From JBAZDC01 sp041654595 (GTDB lineage Bacteria; Pseudomonadota; Gammaproteobacteria; Burkholderiales; Burkholderiaceae_B), in assembly GCA_964551305.1 (NCBI GenBank), contig CAZKBT010000095.1, positions 1 through 7,273 of the forward strand: 7,273 nucleotides of DNA, written 5' to 3'. The notes under the pieces are model-generated. The model made no database searches, was not told the origin of the DNA, and saw nothing but the letters and a program-made list of their open reading frames with translations. Below, one piece after another: positions 1 through 7,075 of the stretch (its first letter is position 1; the number at the start of each line of letters is the position of its first letter). A program made the position numbers and the translations under genes.

Positions 1-933
<933 letters not shown>

Positions 934-939
934 TTCCCG

Positions 940-963
940 GCTTGCCGCCTTGGCAAGCTTTGG
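940..963 (+). terminator. First hairpin after secA
   Basis: Seven-base perfect stem GCTTGCC (940-946) / GGCAAGC (952-958) with a 5-nt loop, starting seven bases after the secA stop, followed only by a short TTT. On its own it is a weak terminator; it may protect the 3' end or act together with the stronger hairpin directly downstream. The same stem sequence recurs just after the phosphatase gene at 5596-5613. Confidence 0.5.
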
Positions 964-1007
964 CGCCTGCGTTCAGTGCCGAGCCGAACGCGGGCGTTTT
1001 CGTTTTT
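964..1007 (+). terminator. Intrinsic terminator of secA
   Basis: An 11-pair stem (964-974 with 986-996, one T-G pair, otherwise GC-rich) encloses an 11-nt loop and is followed by TTTTCGTTTTT (997-1007). Strong stem plus T-rich tail on the plus strand is the classic Rho-independent layout. The tail overlaps the stop codon (1006-1008) of the minus-strand stub that follows, so the two 3' ends abut tightly. In the minus direction there is no matching T tract, so the signal mainly serves secA. Confidence 0.85.
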
Positions 1008-1238
1008 AAGCCGCGTTGTTCCGCGCCTGGTCGGGCCGATGGAAAATCAGTGAGAATCGTGTGCCTTTTCCGTCTTTTACCGGCGACGCGACTTCCAGAC
1101 GCAGGTTTTCATACGCGTCCTGAACGCACGCATGCGGTTTTGTCGGCGCCACGTTTTCAAAGCGGGCGTGCGCCAGGCTGAACGTGTTTTCAAGCGACTG
1201 GTTGTTGTCTTGCACCGACTGCACGATGCGCTGCAGTC
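1006..1238 (-). pseudogene. C-terminal stub of an unidentified minus-strand gene (possibly histidine-kinase-like end)
   Basis: A minus-strand frame ends with a stop at 1006-1008 and reads back to about 1238, giving roughly 77 residues that look protein-like (LQRIVQSVQDNNQSLENTF at the start, LEVASPVKDGKGTRFSLIF near the end). The DGKGTRFSLIF stretch resembles the G2-box end of a sensor histidine kinase ATPase domain, but the preceding N, F and G1 boxes are absent and the middle part does not fit that fold clearly, so the family is unproven. Upstream, the frame meets an in-frame TGA close to where a plus-strand TonB receptor fragment begins, which suggests the 5' part of this gene was removed by rearrangement. 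A GTG at 1222-1224 could start a 72-residue product, but no ribosome binding site supports it. I treat it as a gene remnant with an authentic 3' end. Confidence 0.45.
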
Positions 1239-1270
1239 TTGGGCATCAGCGACGACACGGCCATTTACCA

Positions 1271-1399
1271 AGTGCTGTTGCCTTTTTTAAGCTGGTCAAC
1301 AAGCGGCTTTCGCTGCGGTTCAACGCCAACAATATTTCGGACCACGACATGTACGATGCGTCGCGCGTCGGGACGGCAATCTTCGCCAAGATCGGCGCG
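1271..1399 (+). pseudogene. TonB-dependent receptor remnant (near-C-terminal fragment)
   Basis: The plus-strand frame from 1271 encodes about 43 residues, beginning SAVAFFKLVNKRLSLRFN and continuing NANNISDHDMYDASRVGTA then IFAKIGA. This is the typical next-to-last beta-strand region of ferric-siderophore TonB-dependent outer membrane receptors: N-N-x-x-D followed by a tyrosine and then an x-x-x-x-IGAPR-like turn. The last strand, which should end in an aromatic residue, is absent: after IGA (base 1399) the frame continues as unrelated sequence, while the next frame becomes an FbpA-type protein. No plug domain, signal peptide or start lies upstream. It is a non-functional stub left by recombination. 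The family assignment is by recognition of the conserved C-terminal pattern; the ligand cannot be told. Confidence 0.7.
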
Positions 1400-1400
1400 C

Positions 1401-2309
1401 GGGATTCTCGATGCGTTCGCCCAGGAAAAGGGCATCCAGGTGAAAACGGTATTTCTCAAGGACGGGCTGCTCGAGCGGGTCCGCGCCGAAGGCGATCGCT
1501 CGCCGGCCGATGTGTTGATGACCGTCGATATCGGTAATCTGCTCGATCTGGTCGACGGGGGCGTGACCCAGCCCGTACGATCCGAGGCGCTGGAACAAGC
1601 GATCCCCGGCAACCTCAGAAACGAGGACGGGCATTGGTTTGCGCTGTCGCTGCGGGATCGCGTGCTTTATGCCGACAAGGACCTTCCCATTACGACGTTC
1701 ACTTACGAAGAACTCGCGGACCCGAAATGGAAAGGCAAGGTCTGCATCCGATCGGGGCAGCATCCGTACAACACATCGTTGATCGCCGCGAAGATCGCCC
1801 ATGACGGTGTGGAAGCCGCGCAAGTATGGCTTGAAGGCGTAAAGCAGAACCTGGCGCGCAAGGCGGCGGGTGGCGATCGGCACGTCGCGCGCGATATCCT
1901 CGGCGGCATATGCGATATAGGAATCGCCAACGCCTATTATGTCGGCCAGATTAAGAACGACAAGCCCGGATCCGAAGGGCGAGCCTGGGGCGACGCGATC
2001 AAAGTCATCCGTCCCCATTTTGCGGGCACCAGTGGGGGCACGCACGTCAATATCACCGGCGCCGCGCTGGCCAAGAATGCGCCCAACAAGGATAACGCGG
2101 TTCTGTTCCTGGAATACCTCGTATCGCCCGCCGCTCAGGAAGTCTATGCGAATGCGAATTACGAGTATCCGGTCCGCGAAGGCGTGAAGGTCGATCCCGT
2201 CATCGCGGCATGGGGACCGCTGAAGGTGGACGAGCTAAGCGTGGTGGAGATCGCCAAGCATCGCAAGCAGGCGAGCGAGCTGGTCGACAAGGTCGGTTTC
2301 GACAACTAG
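1401..2309 (+). pseudogene. fbpA: Ferric-iron ABC transporter substrate-binding protein, FbpA-type, 5'-truncated
   Basis: FbpA-family proteins bind Fe3+ in the periplasm and hand it to an FbpBC permease. About 302 residues are recognisable, from ILDAFAQEKGIQVKTVFLKD to the TAG at 2307-2309. Family landmarks include the KWKGKVCIRSGQHPYNTSL segment, the tandem tyrosine of the iron site in GIANAYYVGQI (bases 1935-1940), the FAGTSGGTHVNITGAAL segment and the C-terminal LEYLVSPAAQEVYANANYEYPV. Full-length relatives run to about 340-345 residues. The missing part is the signal peptide and the first strand (usually a VYTTREP-like sequence that shapes the anion/iron site). Upstream of base 1401 the frame is out-of-phase TonB-receptor DNA, so no signal peptide exists and the product could not reach the periplasm. 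A TTG at 1239 technically opens a 356-codon frame, but its first 54 codons are not FbpA-like. The remaining frame has no internal stops, so the loss looks recent. No fbpB or fbpC permease gene follows. Confidence 0.85.
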
Positions 2310-2322
2310 GCCGCGCCGCGGA

Positions 2323-2354
2323 CGAGCCGGCATCCAGGACGGAATGCCGGCTCG
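2323..2354. terminator. Hairpin between convergent fbpA and mgtE
   Basis: Perfect 11-bp inverted repeat CGAGCCGGCAT (2323-2333) / ATGCCGGCTCG (2344-2354) with a 10-nt loop. It lies between the fbpA stop (2309) and the mgtE stop (2362), where the two genes converge. No clear T run follows on either strand, so termination would be imperfect or Rho-assisted. The position is that of a bidirectional terminator. Confidence 0.6.
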
Positions 2355-2361
2355 CTGCGCG

Positions 2362-3840
2362 TTAGATCAGGAACAGCGTCGCCAGGCCGAGGAAAATGAA
2401 GAAGCCCAGCGAGTCGGTGGCGAAAGTCAGAAGCACAGACGAGCCGACCGCCGGATCTTTGCCGAAGTGATCGCGCAGTATCGGTATCATCACGCCCAGC
2501 GCGGCGCCGATCAGCATATTGCCTATCATGGCCGCCATCATCACGGCGGCGATCGCCAGGGAGTCGGAAATCACCCAGGCGAACACGGCGGCGACCATGC
2601 TGCCGCAAAAACCGACCAGCAGCGTCACGGTGAGTTCGCGCTTGACCAGCTGCCAGGCGTTGGACCCCGTAACCCGGCCGACGGCCATGGCGCGTATGAT
2701 CATCGTCATGGTTTGATTGCCGGAGTTTCCGCCGATGCCCGCAACGATGGACATGAGAAAAGCCAGGATGACGATGTGGCTGACGGTGTTTTCGAACCGG
2801 GACGCCACGACCGAGGCGATCGCCGCCGTGCAAAGGTTGACCAGCAGCCACGGGGCACGGTTGCGCAGGGCGTGCGAGATCGGCGCGAAGATATCTTCTT
2901 CTTGCAGGCCGGCTCGCGACAGGGCCTGTTCCTGGGAGTCCTCTTGCATCACGTCCACCACTTCCGCGATGGTGACGCGGCCGATCAGCCGGCCCTGGTC
3001 GTCGGTGACGGGGGCCGATACCAGGTCATAGCGTTCGAAGGCGCCGGCGGCGTCGGCATCGGAATCCAGCGGATTGAGCGACAGGTAGTCCGTGTCCATG
3101 GCGTCGGACACCTGCATGTCCGGTTCGCTGACCAGGAGCTTGGACACTTTCAGGGAGCCTTGCAGCTTGTCCTGGCGATCGACGACGAATATCTGGTCGG
3201 TGTGGTCGGGCAGCTCCTGCAGGCGGCGCAGATAGCGCAGGACGACCTCCAGGGACACGTCTTCGCGCACACGGACCATCTCGAAGTCCATGATCGCGCC
3301 CACGGTGTCTTCAGGATAGCCCATGGCCTCGATCAGTTGCGCGCGCTCTTCGTCCGTCAGTCCTTTCTGGACTTCGGCGACGACGGCTGCGGGCAGGTCG
3401 GACACCAGATCGGCGATTTCGTCGGCGTCCATGGCCTCGGTGGCCGCGATCAGATCCTGGTGGTCCATGGATTCGATCAGCGATTCGCGGGCCCAATCGT
3501 CGACCTCCAGCAACACGTCGGCGTCGTGCGAGGGGTCGACCAACTGCCAGACGGCCTGGCGTTCGGTCTGGGGCAGCGACTCGAGAATGAACGCTATGTC
3601 GGACGGATGCAGGTCGTTGATGAGGGCGCGGATCTCGTTCTCATGCTGGCGATGCACCAGGTCGTCAAGCAAATTCGCGCGGTCCGCCTGCTCGTTCTGG
3701 CGGTGCGTCAGCGTCTCCACCACCTCTTGGCGCTTGAGGATGCCTTGCAGCTTCTGCAAGGCGAGCTGAGCGTCTTCCGGATCCAGGCGTCGGGGAATGA
3801 CGATGGGCTTGCTCTGGGGCGGGGTCTGTTGTTCCTGCAT
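2362..3840 (-). CDS. mgtE: Magnesium transporter MgtE
   Basis: MgtE is an inner-membrane, Mg2+-gated Mg2+ channel/transporter that works as a homodimer. The 492-residue product has the family's full architecture. A polar leader (1-55) precedes the acidic, helical N domain (about 60-180), whose repeats include LHPSDIAFILESLP and DADEIADLVSDLPAA. A CBS-domain pair follows (about 185-305), with the linking plug helix after it. Five membrane helices run from about 330 to 492. The signature GGNSGNQT is at 370-377, and the pore segment LLTFATDSLGFF carries D476, matching the pore aspartate of characterised MgtE. The acidic residues spread over the N and CBS domains are the regulatory Mg2+ sites. 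The ATG is preceded by GAGCAGG at a suitable distance. It begins only 12 bases after the thioesterase stop, so it is probably co-transcribed with it. Regulation is probably mainly by Mg2+ binding to the protein; no Mg-sensing leader is visible. Confidence 0.96.
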   Translation of the reverse strand: MQEQQTPPQSKPIVIPRRLDPEDAQLALQKLQGILKRQEVVETLTHRQNEQADRANLLDDLVHRQHENEIRALINDLHPSDIAFILESLPQTERQAVWQLVDPSHDADVLLEVDDWARESLIESMDHQDLIAATEAMDADEIADLVSDLPAAVVAEVQKGLTDEERAQLIEAMGYPEDTVGAIMDFEMVRVREDVSLEVVLRYLRRLQELPDHTDQIFVVDRQDKLQGSLKVSKLLVSEPDMQVSDAMDTDYLSLNPLDSDADAAGAFERYDLVSAPVTDDQGRLIGRVTIAEVVDVMQEDSQEQALSRAGLQEEDIFAPISHALRNRAPWLLVNLCTAAIASVVASRFENTVSHIVILAFLMSIVAGIGGNSGNQTMTMIIRAMAVGRVTGSNAWQLVKRELTVTLLVGFCGSMVAAVFAWVISDSLAIAAVMMAAMIGNMLIGAALGVMIPILRDHFGKDPAVGSSVLLTFATDSLGFFIFLGLATLFLI

Positions 3841-3852
3841 AGGCGAACCTGC

Positions 3853-4305
3853 TCAGAGTGGAGGAAGAGGGCGGGGTTGGCGGTTGTCGTCCGTGGCGAC
3901 GTACGTCAGCACGGCTTCGGTTACTTTGATGACTTCGAGTTCGAGACGCTTGCGCTCGGCGTAGACTTCGACGGAAACCGTGATGGAGGTCGTGCCGGTC
4001 TTGATGATGTCGGCGTAGAAGCTGAGCAGGTCGCCGACGAATACCGGATGCTTGAATGTGAATGCATTGACGGCGACCGTGGCCACGCGTCCCGCCGCGC
4101 GGCGCGTGGCGGGAATGGCTCCAGCAATGTCGACCTGCGCCATGATCCACCCGCCGAACACGTCGCCATGAAGATTGGCGTCGGCCGGCATGGGCATGAC
4201 GCGCAGCACGGCATGCGTTTCGGGAGGGGGCAAGACGGTGGTGGCGATGGCTTTGTCCAAGATGCTGATTCCATTCAAATTAAAAAAACGCGTCATGCGC
4301 GGCAT
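3853..4305 (-). CDS. yciA: Acyl-CoA thioesterase, YciA type (hotdog fold)
   Basis: A cytosolic hydrolase of acyl-CoA thioesters. YciA-type enzymes have broad chain-length range and are thought to recycle CoA and limit acyl-CoA build-up. The 150-residue protein is of normal size. It shows the family's active-site segment ADANLHGDVFGGWIMAQVDI (residues 41-60) with the catalytic aspartate D48 on the long hotdog helix. The conserved TFKHPVFVGDLLSFYADI segment (83-100) lines the substrate tunnel and CoA site. The tail after about 137 (DDNRQPRPLPPL) is proline-rich and probably disordered. Two nearby starts are possible, M1 at 4305 and M4 at 4296. Upstream is only a weak purine patch (AGGGTCAGG), so the start is uncertain by three codons. 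It begins 20 bases after the amidohydrolase stop and ends 12 bases before mgtE. The physiological substrate cannot be told from the sequence. Confidence 0.9.
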   Translation of the reverse strand: MPRMTRFFNLNGISILDKAIATTVLPPPETHAVLRVMPMPADANLHGDVFGGWIMAQVDIAGAIPATRRAAGRVATVAVNAFTFKHPVFVGDLLSFYADIIKTGTTSITVSVEVYAERKRLELEVIKVTEAVLTYVATDDNRQPRPLPPL

Positions 4306-4325
4306 AGTCCACGCGCCTGACCCTG

Positions 4326-5525
4326 CTATGTATTGTGCGCCAGCCAGTATTTGGTCAGCTCGACCCAGTATGTCGCGCCCAGGGGCAGGAGGTCGTCGTT
4401 GAAGTCATAAGAGCCGTTGTGCAAGGTGCAAGGGCCTGTGCCGTGTCCGGCTTGCCGGTGCCCGCCGTCGCCGTTGCCTATCCATATATAGCAGCCGGGT
4501 TTTTCCTGGAGCATGAAGGAGAAATCTTCCGCGCCCATGGAAGGGGACACGGCGTCGTCGACTTTGTCCGCGCCGGCGATGGTGCGCAGGACCGTGGCGC
4601 AAAGCGCCGCTTGTTCCGCATGGTTGATCGTCGGCGGATAGGTGCGCTTGAAATCGAACGCCGCCTTGCAATTCAAGGCTTGGCTGGTGAGCATCGTGAT
4701 TTCGCGCATGCGCCTTTCGATCAGGTCCAGGTTTTCGGACGAGAACGTCCTGACCGTCCCGCGCAAGACGGCATCGTTGGGAATGACGTTGTCGGCGGAG
4801 CCCGAATGGATCTGGGTAATGCTCAGCACCGCGGGATCCAGCGGGTCGCGTTCGCGGCTGATGATGGTCTGCAGGCTCAGGCCGATCTGCATGGCCGCCG
4901 TGATCGGATCCACGCCGAGATGGGGCATGGCGCCGTGCGCGCCTTTGCCCTCCAGGCGGATCTGGAAGACGTTGCTGGAGGCCATGATGGGGCCGGAGCT
5001 CAGGCCGAAGCTGCCGACCGGGATCCCGGGCCAATTATGCATGCCGAATACGGCATCCATCGGACAGAGGTCGAACAGCCCGTCCTCGATCATTTTCTTG
5101 GCGCCGCCGTGCCCTTCTTCCGCGGGCTGGAAGATGACGTGCACGGTGCCGTCGAAATCGCGATGCCGGGCCAGATAGCGGGCGGCGGCCAGCAGCATGG
5201 TGGTATGTCCGTCGTGGCCGCACGCGTGCATCTTGCCGGGATGCTTGCTGGCATGGCCGAAGGTGTTGGCTTCCTGCATGGGCAGGGCGTCCATGTCGGC
5301 GCGCAGGCCCAGGGCCCGGCCCGTCTGCGTGCGGCCCTGGATGGTGCCGACTACGCCGGTCACGCCCAGGCCGCGATGAATGGGGATTCCCCAGGACTGG
5401 AGCAGGTCCGCGACGATGTCGGAAGTACGGGTTTCCTCATAGGCCAGCTCGGGATGGGCATGGATGTCGCGCCGGATGGCGGCCATCTCCGCTTGCCACT
5501 GCACGATGGGTTCTATAAGTTTCAT
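4326..5525 (-). CDS. M20 family amidohydrolase (hippurate hydrolase / N-acyl-amino-acid amidohydrolase type)
   Basis: Dinuclear-metal amidohydrolase of the M20D group, which cleaves N-acyl amino acids such as hippurate, N-acetyl amino acids or related amides in the cytoplasm. The 399-residue length is normal. Family motifs appear in order: RADMDALPMQE (75-85), HACGHDGHTTMLL (100-112) with ligands C102 and H104, FQPAEEGHGGAKKMI (132-146) with the catalytic/ligand glutamates E136-E137, FGMHNWPGIPVGSF (160-173) with H163, and the dimerisation-domain loop GKGAHGAMPHLGVDP (193-207). Near the end come SMGAEDFSFML (329-339) and the ligand H369 in LHNGSYDFNDDLLP. The Cys ligand in place of Asp is typical of the HipO/IAA-amino-acid-hydrolase branch. 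There is no signal peptide. The ATG is preceded by AGGGAG ten bases upstream. It heads a tight minus-strand cluster with the thioesterase and mgtE, 91 bases after the phosphatase gene. The true substrate is unknown; hipO would be a reasonable label but is not proven. Confidence 0.92.
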   Translation of the reverse strand: MKLIEPIVQWQAEMAAIRRDIHAHPELAYEETRTSDIVADLLQSWGIPIHRGLGVTGVVGTIQGRTQTGRALGLRADMDALPMQEANTFGHASKHPGKMHACGHDGHTTMLLAAARYLARHRDFDGTVHVIFQPAEEGHGGAKKMIEDGLFDLCPMDAVFGMHNWPGIPVGSFGLSSGPIMASSNVFQIRLEGKGAHGAMPHLGVDPITAAMQIGLSLQTIISRERDPLDPAVLSITQIHSGSADNVIPNDAVLRGTVRTFSSENLDLIERRMREITMLTSQALNCKAAFDFKRTYPPTINHAEQAALCATVLRTIAGADKVDDAVSPSMGAEDFSFMLQEKPGCYIWIGNGDGGHRQAGHGTGPCTLHNGSYDFNDDLLPLGATYWVELTKYWLAHNT

Positions 5526-5595
5526 GGTGGATCGTCTCCCTGTAATGGGTTTATCGGAAGATGATATCCCAACTTGAACGGTTTTTTGCGGCGCG

Positions 5596-5613
5596 GCTTG
5601 CCCGGCGGCAAGC
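5596..5613 (-). terminator. Hairpin directly after the phosphatase gene
   Basis: Perfect 7-bp stem GCTTGCC / GGCAAGC with a 4-nt loop, beginning four bases after the phosphatase stop (5617-5619). In the minus-strand transcript the following bases are CGCGCCGC and then an A run, not a T run, so it is not a canonical intrinsic terminator. It could be a weak pause or an RNA 3'-end stabiliser. The stem is identical to the first hairpin after secA. Confidence 0.4.
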
Positions 5614-5616
5614 GCG

Positions 5617-6480
5617 TCAGCCGGACCGCCGGTCCCGTTTGAGGTGCGGCTGTATCATGGCGTCCAGCGCGGGCGCGATGGCCGGGGCGCAGGCGTAGAT
5701 GTCGCCGTGGATCGGCCAGCCTTTGTCCGCATGGCGCAGATCCTCACATACGCCGCCCGCCTCGCGCACGATGACCGTGCCGGCGGCGACGTCCCAAGGT
5801 GCCAGGCCCATCTCCCAATAGCCGTCGAAGCGGCCGCAGGCCACCCAGGCCAGGTCCAGCGCGGCCGTGCCGTTTCGGCGCACCCCCCGGGTGCCGTGCA
5901 TGGCATGTTCGAGGGCGGGCATGTATTCATCCTGGAACGAAAAATCCCGGAAAGGCAGGCCCGTCGCCAGCAAGGATTCCTTGAAGTCGGCGGCCCCGGA
6001 GCACTGGATGCGATGGCCGTTGAGCCACGCGCCGACGCCATGCATCGCGGTGAACAGCTCTTCCCGGTTCGGGTCGTAGATCACGCCCAATACCGGCGTG
6101 TCGTGCTCCAGCATTTCGCCGCCTGCCAGGCGGGTGCCGGCCGGCGCTATCAACGCGATCGATACCGCATACAGGGGAATGCCATGCAGGAAATTGGTCG
6201 TGCCGTCCAGCGGATCGACGTACCAGGTGGCGGCGCCGGACGCGCTGCCGCCGCTTTCCTCGGCGATGATGCCCAGCTCGGGCGTGCGTTCGCTCAAAAC
6301 GTCCTTGATGGCTTGCTCGGCTTCGTGATCCGCCTGCGAAACCAGATCGTTGCGCATCTTCTTGTCGATGACGAGATCGCTGCGATTGCGGGCATATGCT
6401 TGTAAAATAGCGGCGGAAGCATGGGCCGCCGTGACGGCCGCGTCCAGGTAATCGCTTAGCGGAAGGCGTGAGTGTGGCAT
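5617..6480 (-). CDS. Inositol monophosphatase family protein (SuhB-like)
   Basis: A Mg2+-dependent phosphatase of the IMPase/SuhB fold, cytosolic, hydrolysing myo-inositol-1-phosphate or similar sugar phosphates. Numbered from the chosen start, the 287 residues contain the first metal-site segment IIAEESGG (E74), motif A WYVDPLDGTTNFLHG (86-100, D89 and D92) and motif B APWDVAAGTVIVREAGG (227-243, D230). KMRNDLVSQAD at 41-51 is the usual substrate/metal loop. Relative to E. coli SuhB there is an extra loop of about 14 residues near 113-129 (PAGTRLAGGEMLEHDTP). The frame extends 21 codons further upstream to an ATG at 6543. I prefer the ATG at 6480 because family similarity begins there and a -10-like TACAAT lies between the two candidates, so a transcript from it would start after the first ATG. 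The gene is divergent from mnmC. Whether it is the SuhB that also acts in rRNA antitermination cannot be decided. Confidence 0.9.
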   Translation of the reverse strand: MPHSRLPLSDYLDAAVTAAHASAAILQAYARNRSDLVIDKKMRNDLVSQADHEAEQAIKDVLSERTPELGIIAEESGGSASGAATWYVDPLDGTTNFLHGIPLYAVSIALIAPAGTRLAGGEMLEHDTPVLGVIYDPNREELFTAMHGVGAWLNGHRIQCSGAADFKESLLATGLPFRDFSFQDEYMPALEHAMHGTRGVRRNGTAALDLAWVACGRFDGYWEMGLAPWDVAAGTVIVREAGGVCEDLRHADKGWPIHGDIYACAPAIAPALDAMIQPHLKRDRRSG

Positions 6481-6500
6481 ACATGAATTCCGGTCGATCG

Positions 6501-6522
6501 CAAGCAACGATTGCTTGAGCAA
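6501..6522. repeat. Overlapping inverted repeats in the phosphatase/mnmC divergent region
   Basis: CAAGCAA (6501-6507) and TTGCTTG (6511-6517) form a perfect 7-bp inverted repeat with a 3-nt spacer. TTGCT (6511-6515) also pairs with AGCAA (6518-6522), giving a second, overlapping repeat. The site lies 20-42 bases before the chosen phosphatase start and beside a -10-like hexamer. It is suited either to a dimeric repressor or to alternative hairpins in the leader RNA. No known operator is recognised. Confidence 0.45.
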
Positions 6523-6526
6523 GGAT

Positions 6527-6532
6527 ATTGTA
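6527..6532 (-). promoter_or_regulatory. Possible -10 box for the phosphatase gene
   Basis: TACAAT on the minus strand (6532 to 6527) matches the sigma-70 -10 consensus in five of six positions and would put a transcript start near 6520, about 40 bases before the ATG at 6480. No good -35 hexamer lies 17 bases upstream, so this is only a candidate. Confidence 0.3.
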
Positions 6533-6603
6533 CGTGATGCCATATTGCCGTTTTATGAGTGCCGATAGGGCGTCGCCGCTTCGCGCATCCCGAGTCCCTT
6601 TGC

Positions 6604-7075
6604 ATGAGTAGCCACTACGAGCCATTGACGCCCGCGGTGCTGGCGTTCAACGACGACGGCATTCCAGCCAGCACGGTTTACGATGATTTGTATCATTCCG
6701 CGTACGGAGCGCTTTCCCAGGCTCGGCATGTCTTCTTGGACGGCTGCCGGGTTCACGAGCGCTGGCGGGACCGCGCCGGCTTTACGGTCTGCGAAACGGG
6801 GTTTGGCCTGGGTCAGAATTTCCTGGCGCTATGGGATGCCTGGCGAGCCGATCCCAGGCGTCCCGCGCGGCTGCACATGGTGTCGTTCGAGGCCCATCCC
6901 TTCACCAGTCAGGATCTGGAAAAAGCATTGATGCCGCGCCTGGACGGCGCGGTGCGCGCCTTGGCCCGCCGGATGCTCCAGGCTTGGCCGCCTTTGCTGC
7001 CCGGCATGCATAGGCTGGAGTTCGAGGGTGGCAGGGTGACGCTCACGCTGGCGTTCGGCAAGATAGAGCGCATGG
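6604..7075 (+). pseudogene. mnmC: MnmC N-terminal methyltransferase domain, 3'-truncated by rearrangement
   Basis: MnmC is a bifunctional tRNA-modifying enzyme. Its FAD-dependent C-terminal part removes the carboxymethyl group from cmnm5(s2)U34, and its N-terminal part then methylates nm5(s2)U34 with S-adenosylmethionine. From ATG 6604 the product matches the N-terminal domain: YEPLTPAVLAFNDDG at 5-19, YDDLYHSAYGALSQARHVFL at 28-47, and the SAM-binding motif FTVCETGFGLGQNFLALW at 60-77. RRPARLHMVSFEAHPF and WPPLLPGMHRLEF follow, ending with GGRVTLTLAFG at about 142-152. The next expected features, an acidic residue after AFG and the catalytic FLDGFAP loop, are absent. Instead the DNA becomes the antisense of a cysteine desulfurase, and the open frame carries on out of the window as a chimera. 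With the catalytic loop and the whole oxidase domain (total normally over 600 residues) missing, the gene should be inactive. No strong Shine-Dalgarno sequence is visible before the ATG. Confidence 0.85.

Noticed and set aside
1239..1400. TTG-initiated N-terminal extension of the FbpA frame (a 356-residue protein)
   Set aside because: These codons are the wrong frame of the TonB-receptor remnant, have no signal-peptide character and no FbpA similarity.
1184..1537. A 117-residue plus-strand protein covering the TonB fragment
   Set aside because: Only about 43 codons in the middle are receptor-like; the ends read through unrelated DNA (minus-strand stub on one side, out-of-frame fbpA on the other).
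2344..4320. A 658-codon plus-strand open frame opposite mgtE and the thioesterase
   Set aside because: It is a GC-rich antisense shadow: very rich in His, Gln, Gly, Arg and Asp, no domain pattern, and it spans two well-supported genes and their spacer.
4335..5564. A 409-codon plus-strand open frame opposite the amidohydrolase
   Set aside because: Its repetitive Gly/Ala/Arg/Asp composition mirrors the minus-strand gene, which carries all M20 motifs; no independent start signal.
5582..5587. T6 run near 5582 as an intrinsic terminator tail
   Set aside because: It lies before, not after, the 5596-5613 hairpin on the plus strand and reads as A6 in the phosphatase transcript.
6481..6543. A start 21 codons upstream for the phosphatase
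   Set aside because: The added residues are not family-like, and the candidate -10 box would put the transcript start downstream of that ATG.
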